Assembly (NCBI GenBank): GCA_964007875.1
Contig: CAXGAH010000008.1
Coordinates: 24,157-88,156, forward strand
Direction of reading: 5' to 3'
Length of the DNA: 64,000 bases
DNA from: UBA1275 sp002323515
GTDB taxonomy: Bacteria > Bacteroidota > Rhodothermia > Balneolales > Balneolaceae
In this document: positions 17,363 through 26,649 of the stretch, piece after piece
How the letters are laid out: every line of letters starts with the position of its first letter
Numbering within the stretch: position 1 is the stretch's first letter
The notes under the pieces: model-generated
Seen by the model: the letters and a program-made list of their open reading frames with translations, nothing else
Told to the model about the DNA's origin: nothing
Databases searched by the model: none
Position numbers and translations under genes: made by a program

Positions 17363-18400
17363 ATGAAGATATTATATGGTGTACAGGGCACCGGACACGG
17401 TCATATTAGTAGGGCCCGAGTAATTTTACCCCGTCTACGTGAGATCGCACAGGTAGACGTGCTTATAAGTGGGTATAATTTCAAGTTACACCTCGACGGA
17501 GAAATCACCTACAAAGCTCGTGGAATCAGCTTGGCATATGACCAAAAGGGGAGTGTGGATGTGTTTGAGACAGCACTCAATATTCAACCCGTTAAACTCT
17601 TTCAGGATATTCAATCCTTGCCGGTAGAAGATTACGATTTTGTAGTCAATGACTATGAGCCTGTGACAGCTTGGGCAGCTCAAACGGCGGGGATTAGCTG
17701 TGTGGCCATAAGTCATCAAGCCTCATTTTTATCTGAGAAGACCCCAAGGCCCAAGAAAAAATCACTGGTGTCCGAAGGTATTCTCCGTCATTTTGCTCCC
17801 TCAAAATCTACGGTGGCTTGCCATTACTTACGTTATGATTCCTTCATAGAGCCACCGATAGTCCGGAAACAGATTCAACTACTAAGTCCATTTCGTCAAG
17901 ACCATGTAACCGTCTATCTGCCGGCTTTTAATGCCTCAGAACTACTTCCTTACTTTAAAGAAGTAAGTGAGGTTAAATGGCACTTTTTTACTGCTGATTG
18001 TGAGCAAGACTATTGGGATGAGAATGTTTGGGTACGCCCTGTGGGTAACGAAAGTTTTTTGGAGAGTATAGAATCATGCGAAGGTATTGTTTCTGCTACA
18101 GGCTTTGAAACGACCTCCGAATCTATGTACCTGAGAAAAAAGCTTTTTACTATTCCCATTAAGAATCAGTACGAGCAATTATGCAATGCGGCAGCTATAG
18201 AGCAGTTAGGTGGAAAAGTGGTATATGATATTGGCCCAGAATTTGTCTTTCAACTCCGTCAGTGGCTACAGTCTGGTAAACACCTAGACCTACCAGAAGT
18301 GTGTGATGAAAAAAGCTTAATCAAAAAAATTATCCAGCAGGGCACATCAAACACTAAACCTAGGAACGAACTGTTTAAGAGGCATGCCATTCCTGGTTGA
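17363..18400 (+). CDS. MJ1255-type glycosyltransferase family protein
   Basis: Protein of 345 residues with a GT-B glycosyltransferase look. The N-terminus KILYGVQGTGHGHISRA is the nucleotide-sugar transferase loop seen in MJ1255/VC2487-like proteins and in MurG/UGT relatives (GxGHxxR). The C-terminal half has GIVSATGFETTSESMYL and PIKNQYEQLCNAA, the sugar-nucleotide-binding region of the same family, where QxEQ motifs are common. No signal peptide, so cytoplasmic or membrane-associated. It follows the broken LpxH-like gene on the same strand, a pairing that suggests an envelope glycolipid role. The 3' end overlaps the decayed antisense GntR remnant only at its margin. Donor and acceptor unknown. 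Confidence 0.75.
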   Translation: MKILYGVQGTGHGHISRARVILPRLREIAQVDVLISGYNFKLHLDGEITYKARGISLAYDQKGSVDVFETALNIQPVKLFQDIQSLPVEDYDFVVNDYEPVTAWAAQTAGISCVAISHQASFLSEKTPRPKKKSLVSEGILRHFAPSKSTVACHYLRYDSFIEPPIVRKQIQLLSPFRQDHVTVYLPAFNASELLPYFKEVSEVKWHFFTADCEQDYWDENVWVRPVGNESFLESIESCEGIVSATGFETTSESMYLRKKLFTIPIKNQYEQLCNAAAIEQLGGKVVYDIGPEFVFQLRQWLQSGKHLDLPEVCDEKSLIKKIIQQGTSNTKPRNELFKRHAIPG

Positions 18401-18423
18401 GTCTAGCGAGTTTTCATCTCTGT

Positions 18424-18880
18424 TCAACTCAATTTCATAGCGTATAAATGTTGGATTGAGATATCGGTATTGGAATAAACGTGTTTGTTGCCGAGGGTTT
18501 TTGAACATCGCTCAATACAAAGAAGGGCAGCGGATTCACTTAAGCCCATATGCTGGGCGATTTCTTTGTTTGAATTCATAGCAGTAAAAGGTATAAGAAC
18601 CAGCGGTTATAGGGATTTCATATTTCTCTTCGAGTACTTCGTAGATAGTTTTGTTTTCTAGAATCTCATCGAAGAAAAGTTGACCATAAATTCCCGGTAA
18701 CCATGTCTGATCAAAAGCAACAATTTCATCATTAGCATCTTGAATCCGTTTTAACTTAATAAGCTGACTGGTTGGAGTGAGACCAAATTTCGGATTTATG
18801 CAGACTTTTGCTCTAGTTTTTTTAAAATCGATTATTTTTGATGTTGCTACAAGTGTATAGATATATGTACTATTGTACAA
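18424..18880 (-). pseudogene. Remnant of a GntR-family (UTRA domain) transcriptional regulator
   Basis: The minus strand encodes most of a UTRA ligand-binding domain: KIIDFKKTRAKV, LKRIQDANDEIVAFDQTWLP, TIYEVLEEKYEIPITAGSYTF. It then shifts frame at the A4 run 18586-18589 to continue NSNKEIAQHMGLSESAALLC and shifts back at the T5 run 18498-18502 to end LFQYRYLNPTFIRYEIEL. The two shifts compensate (+1/-1). The whole N-terminal winged-helix DNA-binding domain is absent: similarity begins exactly at the linker, and only 66 nt separate this from the next gene. A stop at 18536-18538 would end translation early. I read it as a decayed regulator; homopolymer errors could explain the shifts but not the missing domain. 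Confidence 0.75.
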
Positions 18881-18946
18881 GAATTAATCTGGTTCAAGAG
18901 AGGATCCCTTAACCAGCTAACCAAACACAACTAATGCAAAGTCACC

Positions 18947-20368
18947 ATGTTTTTTGAACAAATTTTTGAGGAAAAGTTAGCACAGTACGCCTATGTAATA
19001 GGTTGCCAGAAATCAGGAGGAGCAGTGGTTATCGATCCTATGAGAGATATTGATCGATATGATAAATTAGCTGCCAAGCACGGATTAACTATTGTTGCCG
19101 CGGCCGATACTCACATACATGCCGATTATGTTTCAGGGCTTCGGGAATTTGCCGCCCGAGGTGTAAAAGTGTATGCCTCCAATGAAGGTGATGAGAATTG
19201 GAAATATGAGTGGCTCAAAAATAGCGATTACAACTACGAATTCCTGACTGACAATGATACCTTTAGGATCGGATACATCATTTTCAAAGCGGTTCATAGT
19301 CCTGGTCACACACCAGAGCATATTAGTTATTTAGTATCCGATGGAGCCACTACAGATGAGCCTATGGGTATTTGCTCGGGTGATTTTGTATTTGTGGGTG
19401 ATGTAGGTCGTCCTGATTTGTTAGAATCGGCTGGAGGTATGGAAGGTATGATGGAGGAGTCGGCAAGAATACTGTACAAATCGTTGGACAAATTCAAAGA
19501 TTTAGCATCCTACGTCCAGGTTTGGCCTGGTCATGGAGCCGGAAGTGCCTGTGGAAAAGCCTTAGGTGTAGTGCCAGATTCTACCGTTGGTTATGAAATG
19601 AGGTTTAACAATTCCATTCGTGCGGCTATCACTGAGCAGGATTTTGTAAACTTTATACTAGATGGACAACCAGAACCCCCCTTGTATTTTGCTCGCATGA
19701 AACGTGACAATAAAATGGGTCCAAAGGTACTTGGAGACATGCCAAAACCTCAAAAAATGACAGCAGATGAGTTTGTTTCTGCGGTTCATTCCAACGAATC
19801 CGCAGTGGTTATTGATACGCGTGAACTTGAAGCTTTTATGGCCAATCACCTTAAGGGTGCTTTGTTTGCTCCAGTCAACAAAGCCTTCAATACTACGGTT
19901 GGATCTTTTGTAATGGAAGATGAACATATGTACCTAGTAGTAGAGGAAGAAAAACTAATCGAAGCAGTACTCGATTTAATTCGCATTGGCTTAGATAACA
20001 TTAGTGGATATATAACCCCGACGGAACTATATGCTAAGGAAGGTTTAGAGGTTGTTACGACCGAAACAATCACTTTTGCGGAGTTCGACGGATATAATGA
20101 GTCGGGTAACTATCGTGTGCTAGATACTCGCAAAGAATCTGAACATGCCACAGGCGCGGTACCTGGAGCACTTAACTTCGCTCACACCCGTATCCTCGAA
20201 AATCTTGACAAGATACCTACTGACAAACCACTACTTGTACATTGTAAGGCTGGTGGAAGAGCGGCATACACCTCTGCATTGTTACAAAAAAATGGGTATG
20301 AGGTAGTATTAATTGCTGACAAAGTTGAGCCCTACCTAAAGCAACGCAATCTTATGGTTGAGGCCTAA
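18947..20368 (+). CDS. MBL-fold metallo-hydrolase with two C-terminal rhodanese domains
   Basis: Protein of 473 residues. The N-terminal 230 residues form a metallo-beta-lactamase fold of the persulfide dioxygenase (ETHE1)-like group: ADTHIHADYVSG (His56, His58, Asp60, Tyr61), then HSPGHTPEHISY and VWPGHGAGSACG. Rhodanese domain 1 (about 275-355) has VVIDTRELEAF but no Cys at the active-site loop (it reads MYLVVEEE). Domain 2 (about 370-470) has the active loop VHCKAGGRA with its Cys. Likely function: cytoplasmic sulfane-sulfur oxidation or transfer. The next gene, a TauE-type exporter, starts 3 nt after the stop, which fits export of the sulfite or thiosulfate product. Confidence 0.85.
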   Translation: MFFEQIFEEKLAQYAYVIGCQKSGGAVVIDPMRDIDRYDKLAAKHGLTIVAAADTHIHADYVSGLREFAARGVKVYASNEGDENWKYEWLKNSDYNYEFLTDNDTFRIGYIIFKAVHSPGHTPEHISYLVSDGATTDEPMGICSGDFVFVGDVGRPDLLESAGGMEGMMEESARILYKSLDKFKDLASYVQVWPGHGAGSACGKALGVVPDSTVGYEMRFNNSIRAAITEQDFVNFILDGQPEPPLYFARMKRDNKMGPKVLGDMPKPQKMTADEFVSAVHSNESAVVIDTRELEAFMANHLKGALFAPVNKAFNTTVGSFVMEDEHMYLVVEEEKLIEAVLDLIRIGLDNISGYITPTELYAKEGLEVVTTETITFAEFDGYNESGNYRVLDTRKESEHATGAVPGALNFAHTRILENLDKIPTDKPLLVHCKAGGRAAYTSALLQKNGYEVVLIADKVEPYLKQRNLMVEA

Positions 20369-20371
20369 TTC

Positions 20372-21124
20372 TTGATAGGTACATGGATTGGAGCCTTGTT
20401 AATTGGAATTTCCCTTGGTCTTTTAGGCTCGGGGGGATCCATCCTTACCGTACCGATTTTGGTATATTTGGTTGGGGAGCCTGAAAAAGTAGCCATCGCT
20501 GAATCGCTTGGTATTGTAGCTACCATTTCTCTTGTGGGCGCGATACCTTATGCCATACGAAAAGAGGTGGATTGGAAAAGTGTATTTTATTTTGGAATAC
20601 CCGGAATGGCAGGAACCTATGGGGGAGCAGCACTGTCTGTTTTTTTAACAGGTAGTATGCAATTGATAATCTTTGCTACCGTTATGTTGTTAGCGGCGGT
20701 TATGATGATAAGAAAGCCAAAAGAGCTACAAGTCAAGGATAAACAAGCTCCAATTTGGCTCTTGATTACCGAGGGATTAGTCTTTGGGGTTATTACTGGT
20801 TTGGTTGGAGTTGGCGGTGGTTTCTTAATAATCCCAGCTTTAGTCTTATTAGGTGGATTATCTATGCGTATTGCCGTTGGAACGAGTTTGTTTATTATTG
20901 CTGCTAAGAGTTTACTTGGATTTTATAAATATGTTGATGTATTAGCCAAAGAGGATTTGAGTGTAAACTGGAACCTATTAGTCGTTTTTACCTTAATTGG
21001 TATTGTGGGTAGTTTTTTGGGAGGTAAGGCAAGTCAGTTTATACCACAGCAAAAGCTAAAAAAAAGCTTTGGCTATTTTCTTATTGTCATGGGAGTATAT
21101 ATTCTCTACACTAATTTTGCCTAG
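20372..21124 (+). CDS. TauE/SafE family sulfite exporter-like permease
   Basis: Membrane protein of 250 residues with about eight hydrophobic segments. The two internal TauE repeats are visible as GLLGSGGSILTVPILVYL near residue 20 and GLVGVGGGFLIIPALVLLGG near residue 145. The start is a TTG only 3 nt after the stop of the MBL-rhodanese gene; no ATG fits the N-terminal helix. Family members export sulfite, sulfoacetate or other organosulfur anions. Coupling to a persulfide dioxygenase/rhodanese protein is a widespread bacterial arrangement for sulfide detoxification, so sulfite or thiosulfate export is the likely role. Confidence 0.85.
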   Translation: MIGTWIGALLIGISLGLLGSGGSILTVPILVYLVGEPEKVAIAESLGIVATISLVGAIPYAIRKEVDWKSVFYFGIPGMAGTYGGAALSVFLTGSMQLIIFATVMLLAAVMMIRKPKELQVKDKQAPIWLLITEGLVFGVITGLVGVGGGFLIIPALVLLGGLSMRIAVGTSLFIIAAKSLLGFYKYVDVLAKEDLSVNWNLLVVFTLIGIVGSFLGGKASQFIPQQKLKKSFGYFLIVMGVYILYTNFA

Positions 21125-21220
21125 GTCGAGCTAAAGAACCAATTCATAATAGCTTTATCCTACATAGGGCGGTAGAATTTACTACATTCAGGTACTCACA
21201 ATTTCAAAATCGAAGTACGT

Positions 21221-24046
21221 ATGCAGTTAGAATCAACCGTCCGCCAACTAGCAGCTGAAAGTAAGGTAAGCGAATCATTATGTAAGCATGTATCCGCTCT
21301 TTCCGAAATTTTAGAACAGCTTAGTCTAGATCGAAGTACCCCTGAATTTCTGGCCTTATTAGGCAATGCCCCTCTTCAAATAAATAAAGCACTAGATCAG
21401 GGCGAAACTAATGAACTAGAAGCCTTTTTGAAGGGACTTCAGGGTCTATCAACCCGAGAGATAAAAGAGTTTTTGAGGATATACACTACCTATTTTCATT
21501 TGGTTAACTCTCTAGAGCAGCATGAAATTAGTCGGATAAATCGTAAACGCGAGTTTGCAGAAACACCGGATACCCCTCGAAATGAAAGTATTTTAGAGGC
21601 GGTGCATGCCATGAAAAAGCAAGGGTATAGCTTTGCGGAAGTGATGGATGTGTTTAATCACATGGATATTCAGCCCACCATTACGGCCCATCCAACAGAA
21701 GCGCGGAGGCGAAGTGTACTCACCAAGCAGCATGAAATAAGTGAGATGGTGAGTAAATTAGGCACCGAAGAACTAACTTCAGATGAGGAGCGGCATTTAA
21801 GGAAAGAAATTCTAAATCAGTTGAAATTACTACTTCTGACCGATGAGGTTAGGGCCGAAAGAATGTCGGTAGAAGATGAAGTAGAAAATGGACTGTATTT
21901 CTTTACCCATACTATCTGGGATGCTATCCCAAGACTCTATAAAGATATGAGACTGGCTTTGGAGACCTATTATCCAGAAGCCTATACCCATCATGCTCCT
22001 GAGTTACCCATAGTGCTTCGTTATCGTTCTTGGATTGGAAGTGATCGGGATGGAAATCCTAATGTCACCTCATCAGTAACTTGGAAAACCCTTATTGAAC
22101 AGCGTAAGACGGTTATTCAGCTGTACTTAAAAAAACTGGATCATCTTCGTAGATATTTGAGTATTTCCTATAAAGAAGCCACTATATCGGATGCTTTGAG
22201 AGATTCATTGGGTTTGGAAGAAAGCGATAATCCACTGAGTGACTTATACGAGAGAAGGTATCAAAGAGAGCCTTATCGAAGGAAAATTACTCACATAATG
22301 CAACGCTTAAGGACACAATTACATGCATTAGAAGGCACTAAGAGTCATACTCTTCGTACGGCTATAGAGTATACTCCTGATGTATTTATTAGGGATTTAG
22401 AACTTATAAGCCAATCCTTGCAGCAACAAGGGTTCAGCGGGATGGCAGAACAAGGTAGGCTACATGACTTGGTGGTTTGTGCCAAAACTTTTGGGTTTCA
22501 CTTAACGGCCTTGGATATTCGACAGCACTCTCGCCTTCATGAGGAAACAGTGGAGGAAATGTTGCGCTTTGCGGGTGCTGAAAGTGATTATATACATCTT
22601 TCTGAAAGTGAAAAAATTGATTTATTGGACAGGGAACTAAAGAATCCACGGCCGCTATGTTCAAGAGGATTCCAACAAAGCGAAACGGCTCAAAAAGTTT
22701 TGGGTGTTTTTGAAGAAATCCGAGATATGCTTGAACTCGATCCCAATATATTTGGCAGCTATATTATTTCAATGACCCATGGGGTTAGCGATATGCTAGA
22801 AGTCCTTCTTATTGCCAAAGAAATGGGCTTGTGGAGTATAGAGGATGGAAAAGTTACTACCCCATTGGATGTAGTACCTCTTTTTGAAACGATCGAAGAT
22901 TTAGAGCATTCAGGTGATCTAATGGCTCAAATGTTTGAGGACCCACTTTTTAAAGAGCATATAGTTGCGAGGAATAATTTCCAGGAAATCATGCTAGGAT
23001 ATTCCGACAGCAATAAGGATGGTGGATATTGGACAGCAAATTGGGCATTAAATAAAGCTCAGTACGATTTAGGAATGGTTTGTAGAGAGTATAACATAGA
23101 CTTTAGGCTTTTTCACGGCCGAGGTGGCACCGTGGGTAGGGGTGGCGGACAGTCCAATAAAGCTATTGTCGCAATGCCGCCGGTGAGTAACAACGGGCGC
23201 ATTCGGTTTACCGAACAAGGCGAGGTGATTTCCTTTCGCTATTCTCTAGAGGCCATTGCTCATCGCCACTTAGAACAGCTTGTCCATGCGATGGCTCAGG
23301 TAATTAATGCTCAAAAAAATGCACCTGGGTACCTCTATGGTAAAGATCGTGAATGGGATCTCATGCAGGAGCTTTCTAAATATACGATGGAAGCATATAG
23401 GGGCCTAATCGATGCGCCAGGCTTCTGGGAATGGTACATGCAAAAAACACCTATTGAGCATATTGGAAAGCTTCCCATTGCCTCCCGACCCGTTTCAAGA
23501 GGTGCAGGAGGTGGGCTAACTTTCGATGGACTTCGAGCCATTCCATGGGTTTTTGCGTGGACTCAAGTCCGCTACAATGTGCCGGGTTGGTACGGTATAG
23601 GATCGGGCTTAAAAAAACTAATGGATAATAATCCAGATACTCACGACATCGTAAAGCGCTGGTTTAGAGAATGGACTTTTTTCCACACCGTTCTTAATAA
23701 TTCCCAGCGAGAGTTGGCTCGAACCCATATAGCTACCTCTGAATTATATTTGGAGCATCCTGAAGAGGATACCTTTCATCAAATGATACTACAGGATTTT
23801 AATTGGGCAACGGAGTATATCACACGCATAGCCGGCATGGAGAAGATTTTAGATCACAACCCTATCATCCAGCGTTCTATAGCTTTTAGAAATCCCTTTA
23901 CTTATCCTCTCAACGTCATTCAAACCGAGCTAATTCAACGCTGGTCACAGCGCAACTTAACCGACCAGGAAGAAGAGGAAATACTAACAGAGTTATTGTT
24001 TTTAAATATAAACAGCATAGCTGCAGCCATGCAGAGTACTGGTTAA
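21221..24046 (+). CDS. ppc: Phosphoenolpyruvate carboxylase
   Basis: Anaplerotic enzyme converting PEP and bicarbonate to oxaloacetate. 941 residues, the normal bacterial length. Catalytic His motif TAHPTEARRRS near residue 158; second signature GYSDSNKDGGYWTANW; glycine-rich loop FHGRGGTVGRGGGQSNKA; and SRPVSRGAGGGL (family SRP). The C-terminus ends AAAMQSTG, similar to the canonical ...MRNTG end that closes the active site. Monocistronic by spacing (96 nt upstream, 83 nt downstream). Confidence 0.97.
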   Translation: MQLESTVRQLAAESKVSESLCKHVSALSEILEQLSLDRSTPEFLALLGNAPLQINKALDQGETNELEAFLKGLQGLSTREIKEFLRIYTTYFHLVNSLEQHEISRINRKREFAETPDTPRNESILEAVHAMKKQGYSFAEVMDVFNHMDIQPTITAHPTEARRRSVLTKQHEISEMVSKLGTEELTSDEERHLRKEILNQLKLLLLTDEVRAERMSVEDEVENGLYFFTHTIWDAIPRLYKDMRLALETYYPEAYTHHAPELPIVLRYRSWIGSDRDGNPNVTSSVTWKTLIEQRKTVIQLYLKKLDHLRRYLSISYKEATISDALRDSLGLEESDNPLSDLYERRYQREPYRRKITHIMQRLRTQLHALEGTKSHTLRTAIEYTPDVFIRDLELISQSLQQQGFSGMAEQGRLHDLVVCAKTFGFHLTALDIRQHSRLHEETVEEMLRFAGAESDYIHLSESEKIDLLDRELKNPRPLCSRGFQQSETAQKVLGVFEEIRDMLELDPNIFGSYIISMTHGVSDMLEVLLIAKEMGLWSIEDGKVTTPLDVVPLFETIEDLEHSGDLMAQMFEDPLFKEHIVARNNFQEIMLGYSDSNKDGGYWTANWALNKAQYDLGMVCREYNIDFRLFHGRGGTVGRGGGQSNKAIVAMPPVSNNGRIRFTEQGEVISFRYSLEAIAHRHLEQLVHAMAQVINAQKNAPGYLYGKDREWDLMQELSKYTMEAYRGLIDAPGFWEWYMQKTPIEHIGKLPIASRPVSRGAGGGLTFDGLRAIPWVFAWTQVRYNVPGWYGIGSGLKKLMDNNPDTHDIVKRWFREWTFFHTVLNNSQRELARTHIATSELYLEHPEEDTFHQMILQDFNWATEYITRIAGMEKILDHNPIIQRSIAFRNPFTYPLNVIQTELIQRWSQRNLTDQEEEEILTELLFLNINSIAAAMQSTG

Positions 24047-24129
24047 GTTCCATACTAAAAAGCTGTACTTTATAAAAACTTTCATATACATCCTTACTAT
24101 ATTTCGTAAAATATTCAAAGAATACAAAT

Positions 24130-25209
24130 ATGGCTTCAACAATAAAGGTAGAGAAGGCGGCTACTTCCCGAATTCAGGAAGTGGATATGGATAACTTAGA
24201 CTTTGGTCGGTGTTTCACGGATCACATGTTTGAGATGCAATATGAAAGTAATGCCTGGAAAACGGGCCATCTTAAACCTTTTGGCCCCATTCAAATCACC
24301 CCGGCATTGAACGTGCTCCATTATGGGCAGGCCGTATTTGAAGGTATGAAGGCTTTTTATGTAGATGAGCATCAGATTAATTTATTCCGCCCAGATGTGC
24401 ATCATGCCCGTTTTAATCGATCGTGTCAAAGAATGTGCATACCAGAAACTTCCTTTGAGGTATTTATTGAAGCATTGGAAACTCTTATTCGGCTAGATGC
24501 CGTTTGGGTGCCTCAGAAGCGAGGCACTGCGCTCTACATTAGACCCTTCATTTTTGCTAACGAAGATTATCTCGCCGCTACAGTATCGTCTACTTACGTC
24601 TACTATATCATAATGTCCCCGGTGGGCGCCTATTATGCCGAAGGGTTTAATCCAGTTTCTTTAACCACTTCGCCTGATTTTGTGCGTGCGGTACCTGGAG
24701 GAACTGGTGAGGCAAAAACATCGGGTAATTATGCAGCCAGTTTCCTACCCGCTCAACAAGCTAAGCAAGATGGATTTACACAGGTACTTTGGTTGGATGC
24801 CATTGAGCACAAGTACATTGAAGAAGTGGGTACCATGAACATCCACTTTCTCATTGACGACACATTGGTTACCCCCTCGTTAACGGGTTCGGTTTTATCA
24901 GGTATTACCAGAGATTCCGTTATCCAACTAGCTAAGGAGTGGGAATATGAGGTTCAAGAGCGTAGAGTTTCAATCGATGAAATCATGCAAGCATCTGCCG
25001 ACGGCCGGCTTAAAGAAGTTTTTGGGAGTGGAACCGCTGCGGTTATCAGTCCTGTAGGATTAATTGCCCACAAAGGCCAAAAAATCGAAATTGGCAACGG
25101 TAAAATTGGCCCACTTGCAGAGCGATTGTACGATACCATTACGGGCATTCAATACGGTCAAATAGAAGATCGTTTTGGCTGGACTCATCCCGTTACCCTT
25201 CATTCTTAA
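24130..25209 (+). CDS. ilvE: Branched-chain amino acid aminotransferase
   Basis: Fold-type IV PLP enzyme of 359 residues that interconverts branched-chain 2-oxo acids and Leu/Ile/Val. It is the longer, eukaryote-like class II BCAT: LDFGRCFTDHMFEMQY near the start, ALNVLHYGQAVFEGMKAF, RPFIFANEDYL, and the PLP lysine in GGTGEAKTSGNYAASF. C-terminal EEVGTMNIHFL and SGITRDSVI loops are present. crcB follows within a few bases, and its most plausible GTG start lies 7 nt past this stop. Confidence 0.95.
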   Translation: MASTIKVEKAATSRIQEVDMDNLDFGRCFTDHMFEMQYESNAWKTGHLKPFGPIQITPALNVLHYGQAVFEGMKAFYVDEHQINLFRPDVHHARFNRSCQRMCIPETSFEVFIEALETLIRLDAVWVPQKRGTALYIRPFIFANEDYLAATVSSTYVYYIIMSPVGAYYAEGFNPVSLTTSPDFVRAVPGGTGEAKTSGNYAASFLPAQQAKQDGFTQVLWLDAIEHKYIEEVGTMNIHFLIDDTLVTPSLTGSVLSGITRDSVIQLAKEWEYEVQERRVSIDEIMQASADGRLKEVFGSGTAAVISPVGLIAHKGQKIEIGNGKIGPLAERLYDTITGIQYGQIEDRFGWTHPVTLHS

Positions 25210-25216
25210 GTTCCAG

Positions 25217-25612
25217 GTGCAACTTCATACCATTATAGCAATCATGCTCGGTGGAAGTCTAGGCGCTTTGAGCCGGTACTTACTTAGTGTGGGAATAGAA
25301 CGATGGCTAAAACCAGAAATTTTACCCGTCGGGACCATAGTGGTGAATCTTGTGGGATGTTTTTTAATCGGCCTACTAGCTGCCCTTTTTGAAGTAAAAA
25401 ATTGGGGAAACGGCTGGACTCGAATGTTTCTATTCGTAGGATTTTTAGGCAGTTTTACCACTTTTTCCACCTATACTTTCGATACTTTTTTATTACTCAA
25501 AACGGATCAATTTGTGGCGGCCTTTCTAAATATGGGTTTTCAAGTCCTGTTCGGATTAGCCTTGGCCATAGCAGGATGGTATTCGATTTATGCCCTCAAG
25601 ATCTCAGGTTGA
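25217..25612 (+). CDS. crcB: Fluoride efflux channel CrcB/Fluc
   Basis: Small membrane protein with four hydrophobic segments. Hallmarks: GGSLGALSRYLL at the N-terminus, the central VVNLVGCFLIGLL helix with the conserved Asn, and GFLGSFTTFSTYTFD, the TM3 break with Ser/Thr/Phe fluoride-pathway residues. Fluc proteins form dual-topology dimers that export fluoride. GTG at 25217 gives 131 residues and begins close to TM1; a TTG at 25175 would overlap ilvE by 35 nt, and ATG at 25244 would trim TM1. No fluoride riboswitch is seen in the few bases available upstream. Confidence 0.88.
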   Translation: MQLHTIIAIMLGGSLGALSRYLLSVGIERWLKPEILPVGTIVVNLVGCFLIGLLAALFEVKNWGNGWTRMFLFVGFLGSFTTFSTYTFDTFLLLKTDQFVAAFLNMGFQVLFGLALAIAGWYSIYALKISG

Positions 25613-25628
25613 TGTATCCTCAAACGCC

Positions 25629-26555
25629 TCAATACCCTTTGCGGCGATCCACAAGAAACTGTGCGGGCATACCAGATGAAATTCGGCTGTAATTTTCCAC
25701 AATCAAAGATGCAGCATCAGCTACTCTGGTTTTTGCCGCTATATGGGGGGTGATTATTACCTCCTTACGATCCCAAAAATGATGGTTTTGAGCAAGTGGT
25801 TCCTTCATGAATACATCCAAGTATGCTCCTTGAATATGCTGGGTATCCAGCGCATAGATTAGGTCTTCATCAACAAGTTGGGCCCCTCTTCCTGCATTTA
25901 TAATAAAACTGGGTTTCGGCATGCTCTTAAAAAGTTCTAGATCTAGTAGGCCCTGAGTTTCGGATGTATTTGGAAGTAATGAAACTAAGACATTACACTG
26001 TTCAACAAAGGTGTGGAGTTCGCGCTGTTCATAACAACGCACCAGCGGAAGTTCTTTTTTGGATCGAGACCAGCCCAACACCCGGTAGCCTTGGGCTGCT
26101 AGGGAATGACTGACATAACTCCCAATGTTTCCCAGTCCCATAACCCCAATGCTAAGATCTTGATTTCGAAGGGTATCTTTAGGAGCCCAAGAAGTTTCTG
26201 ATTGATTAGCTCGATAGAATAATCCATGGTGCCGAATATCCATAAGAGCCCATTCAATATATGCGAGCATATCAGTGGCAAGGGATTTCACACTCATTCG
26301 GGCAATGGGAATATGAGCAGGTATACTGGCATCATCGAGAAGTTCAGCTACACTAGCTCCGTAGGACTGGATGAGCTGGAGGTTTGGATATGGACTCAGC
26401 CCATGTTCAGGTATGTTCCAGCATACACCCATCCTTACCGCCTCTTTTGCCGTTATTCTAGGCCATATATCCACCTTGATATTTGGGTCCAAACCTTGAA
26501 TGTGTTCTTGCAGTTCGAGAAGATTTCTGTTTGTAGAGATCAGTGCTATTGCCAT
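25629..26555 (-). CDS. D-2-hydroxyacid dehydrogenase, GhrA-like
   Basis: NAD(P)-dependent 2-hydroxyacid dehydrogenase of 308 residues. Rossmann motif GVMGLGNIGSYVSHSLA near the middle, followed by WSRSKK (basic residues that favour NADPH). The catalytic triad is recognisable: Arg in NAGRGAQLVDEDLI, Glu in DVFMKEPLA, and His in ITPHIAAKT. Glyoxylate/hydroxypyruvate reductase A-like activity is the best guess. ATG at 26555 was preferred to one 48 nt upstream because the protein then starts at the MAIALIS strand. Convergent with crcB and divergent from dnaE. Confidence 0.85.
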   Translation of the reverse strand: MAIALISTNRNLLELQEHIQGLDPNIKVDIWPRITAKEAVRMGVCWNIPEHGLSPYPNLQLIQSYGASVAELLDDASIPAHIPIARMSVKSLATDMLAYIEWALMDIRHHGLFYRANQSETSWAPKDTLRNQDLSIGVMGLGNIGSYVSHSLAAQGYRVLGWSRSKKELPLVRCYEQRELHTFVEQCNVLVSLLPNTSETQGLLDLELFKSMPKPSFIINAGRGAQLVDEDLIYALDTQHIQGAYLDVFMKEPLAQNHHFWDRKEVIITPHIAAKTRVADAASLIVENYSRISSGMPAQFLVDRRKGY

Positions 26556-26649
26556 GCTAGAATATAGGGTTTGATAACTAAAATTTGTGGAAAACTTGTG
26601 CACATAGTCTTTGTTGGTTACCCTATATTAATAAGATAATAAACTATGT

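Noticed and set aside
25175..25216. Extended CrcB N-terminus from TTG 25175
   Set aside because: It overlaps ilvE by 35 nt and adds residues not typical of Fluc proteins; GTG 25217 fits better.
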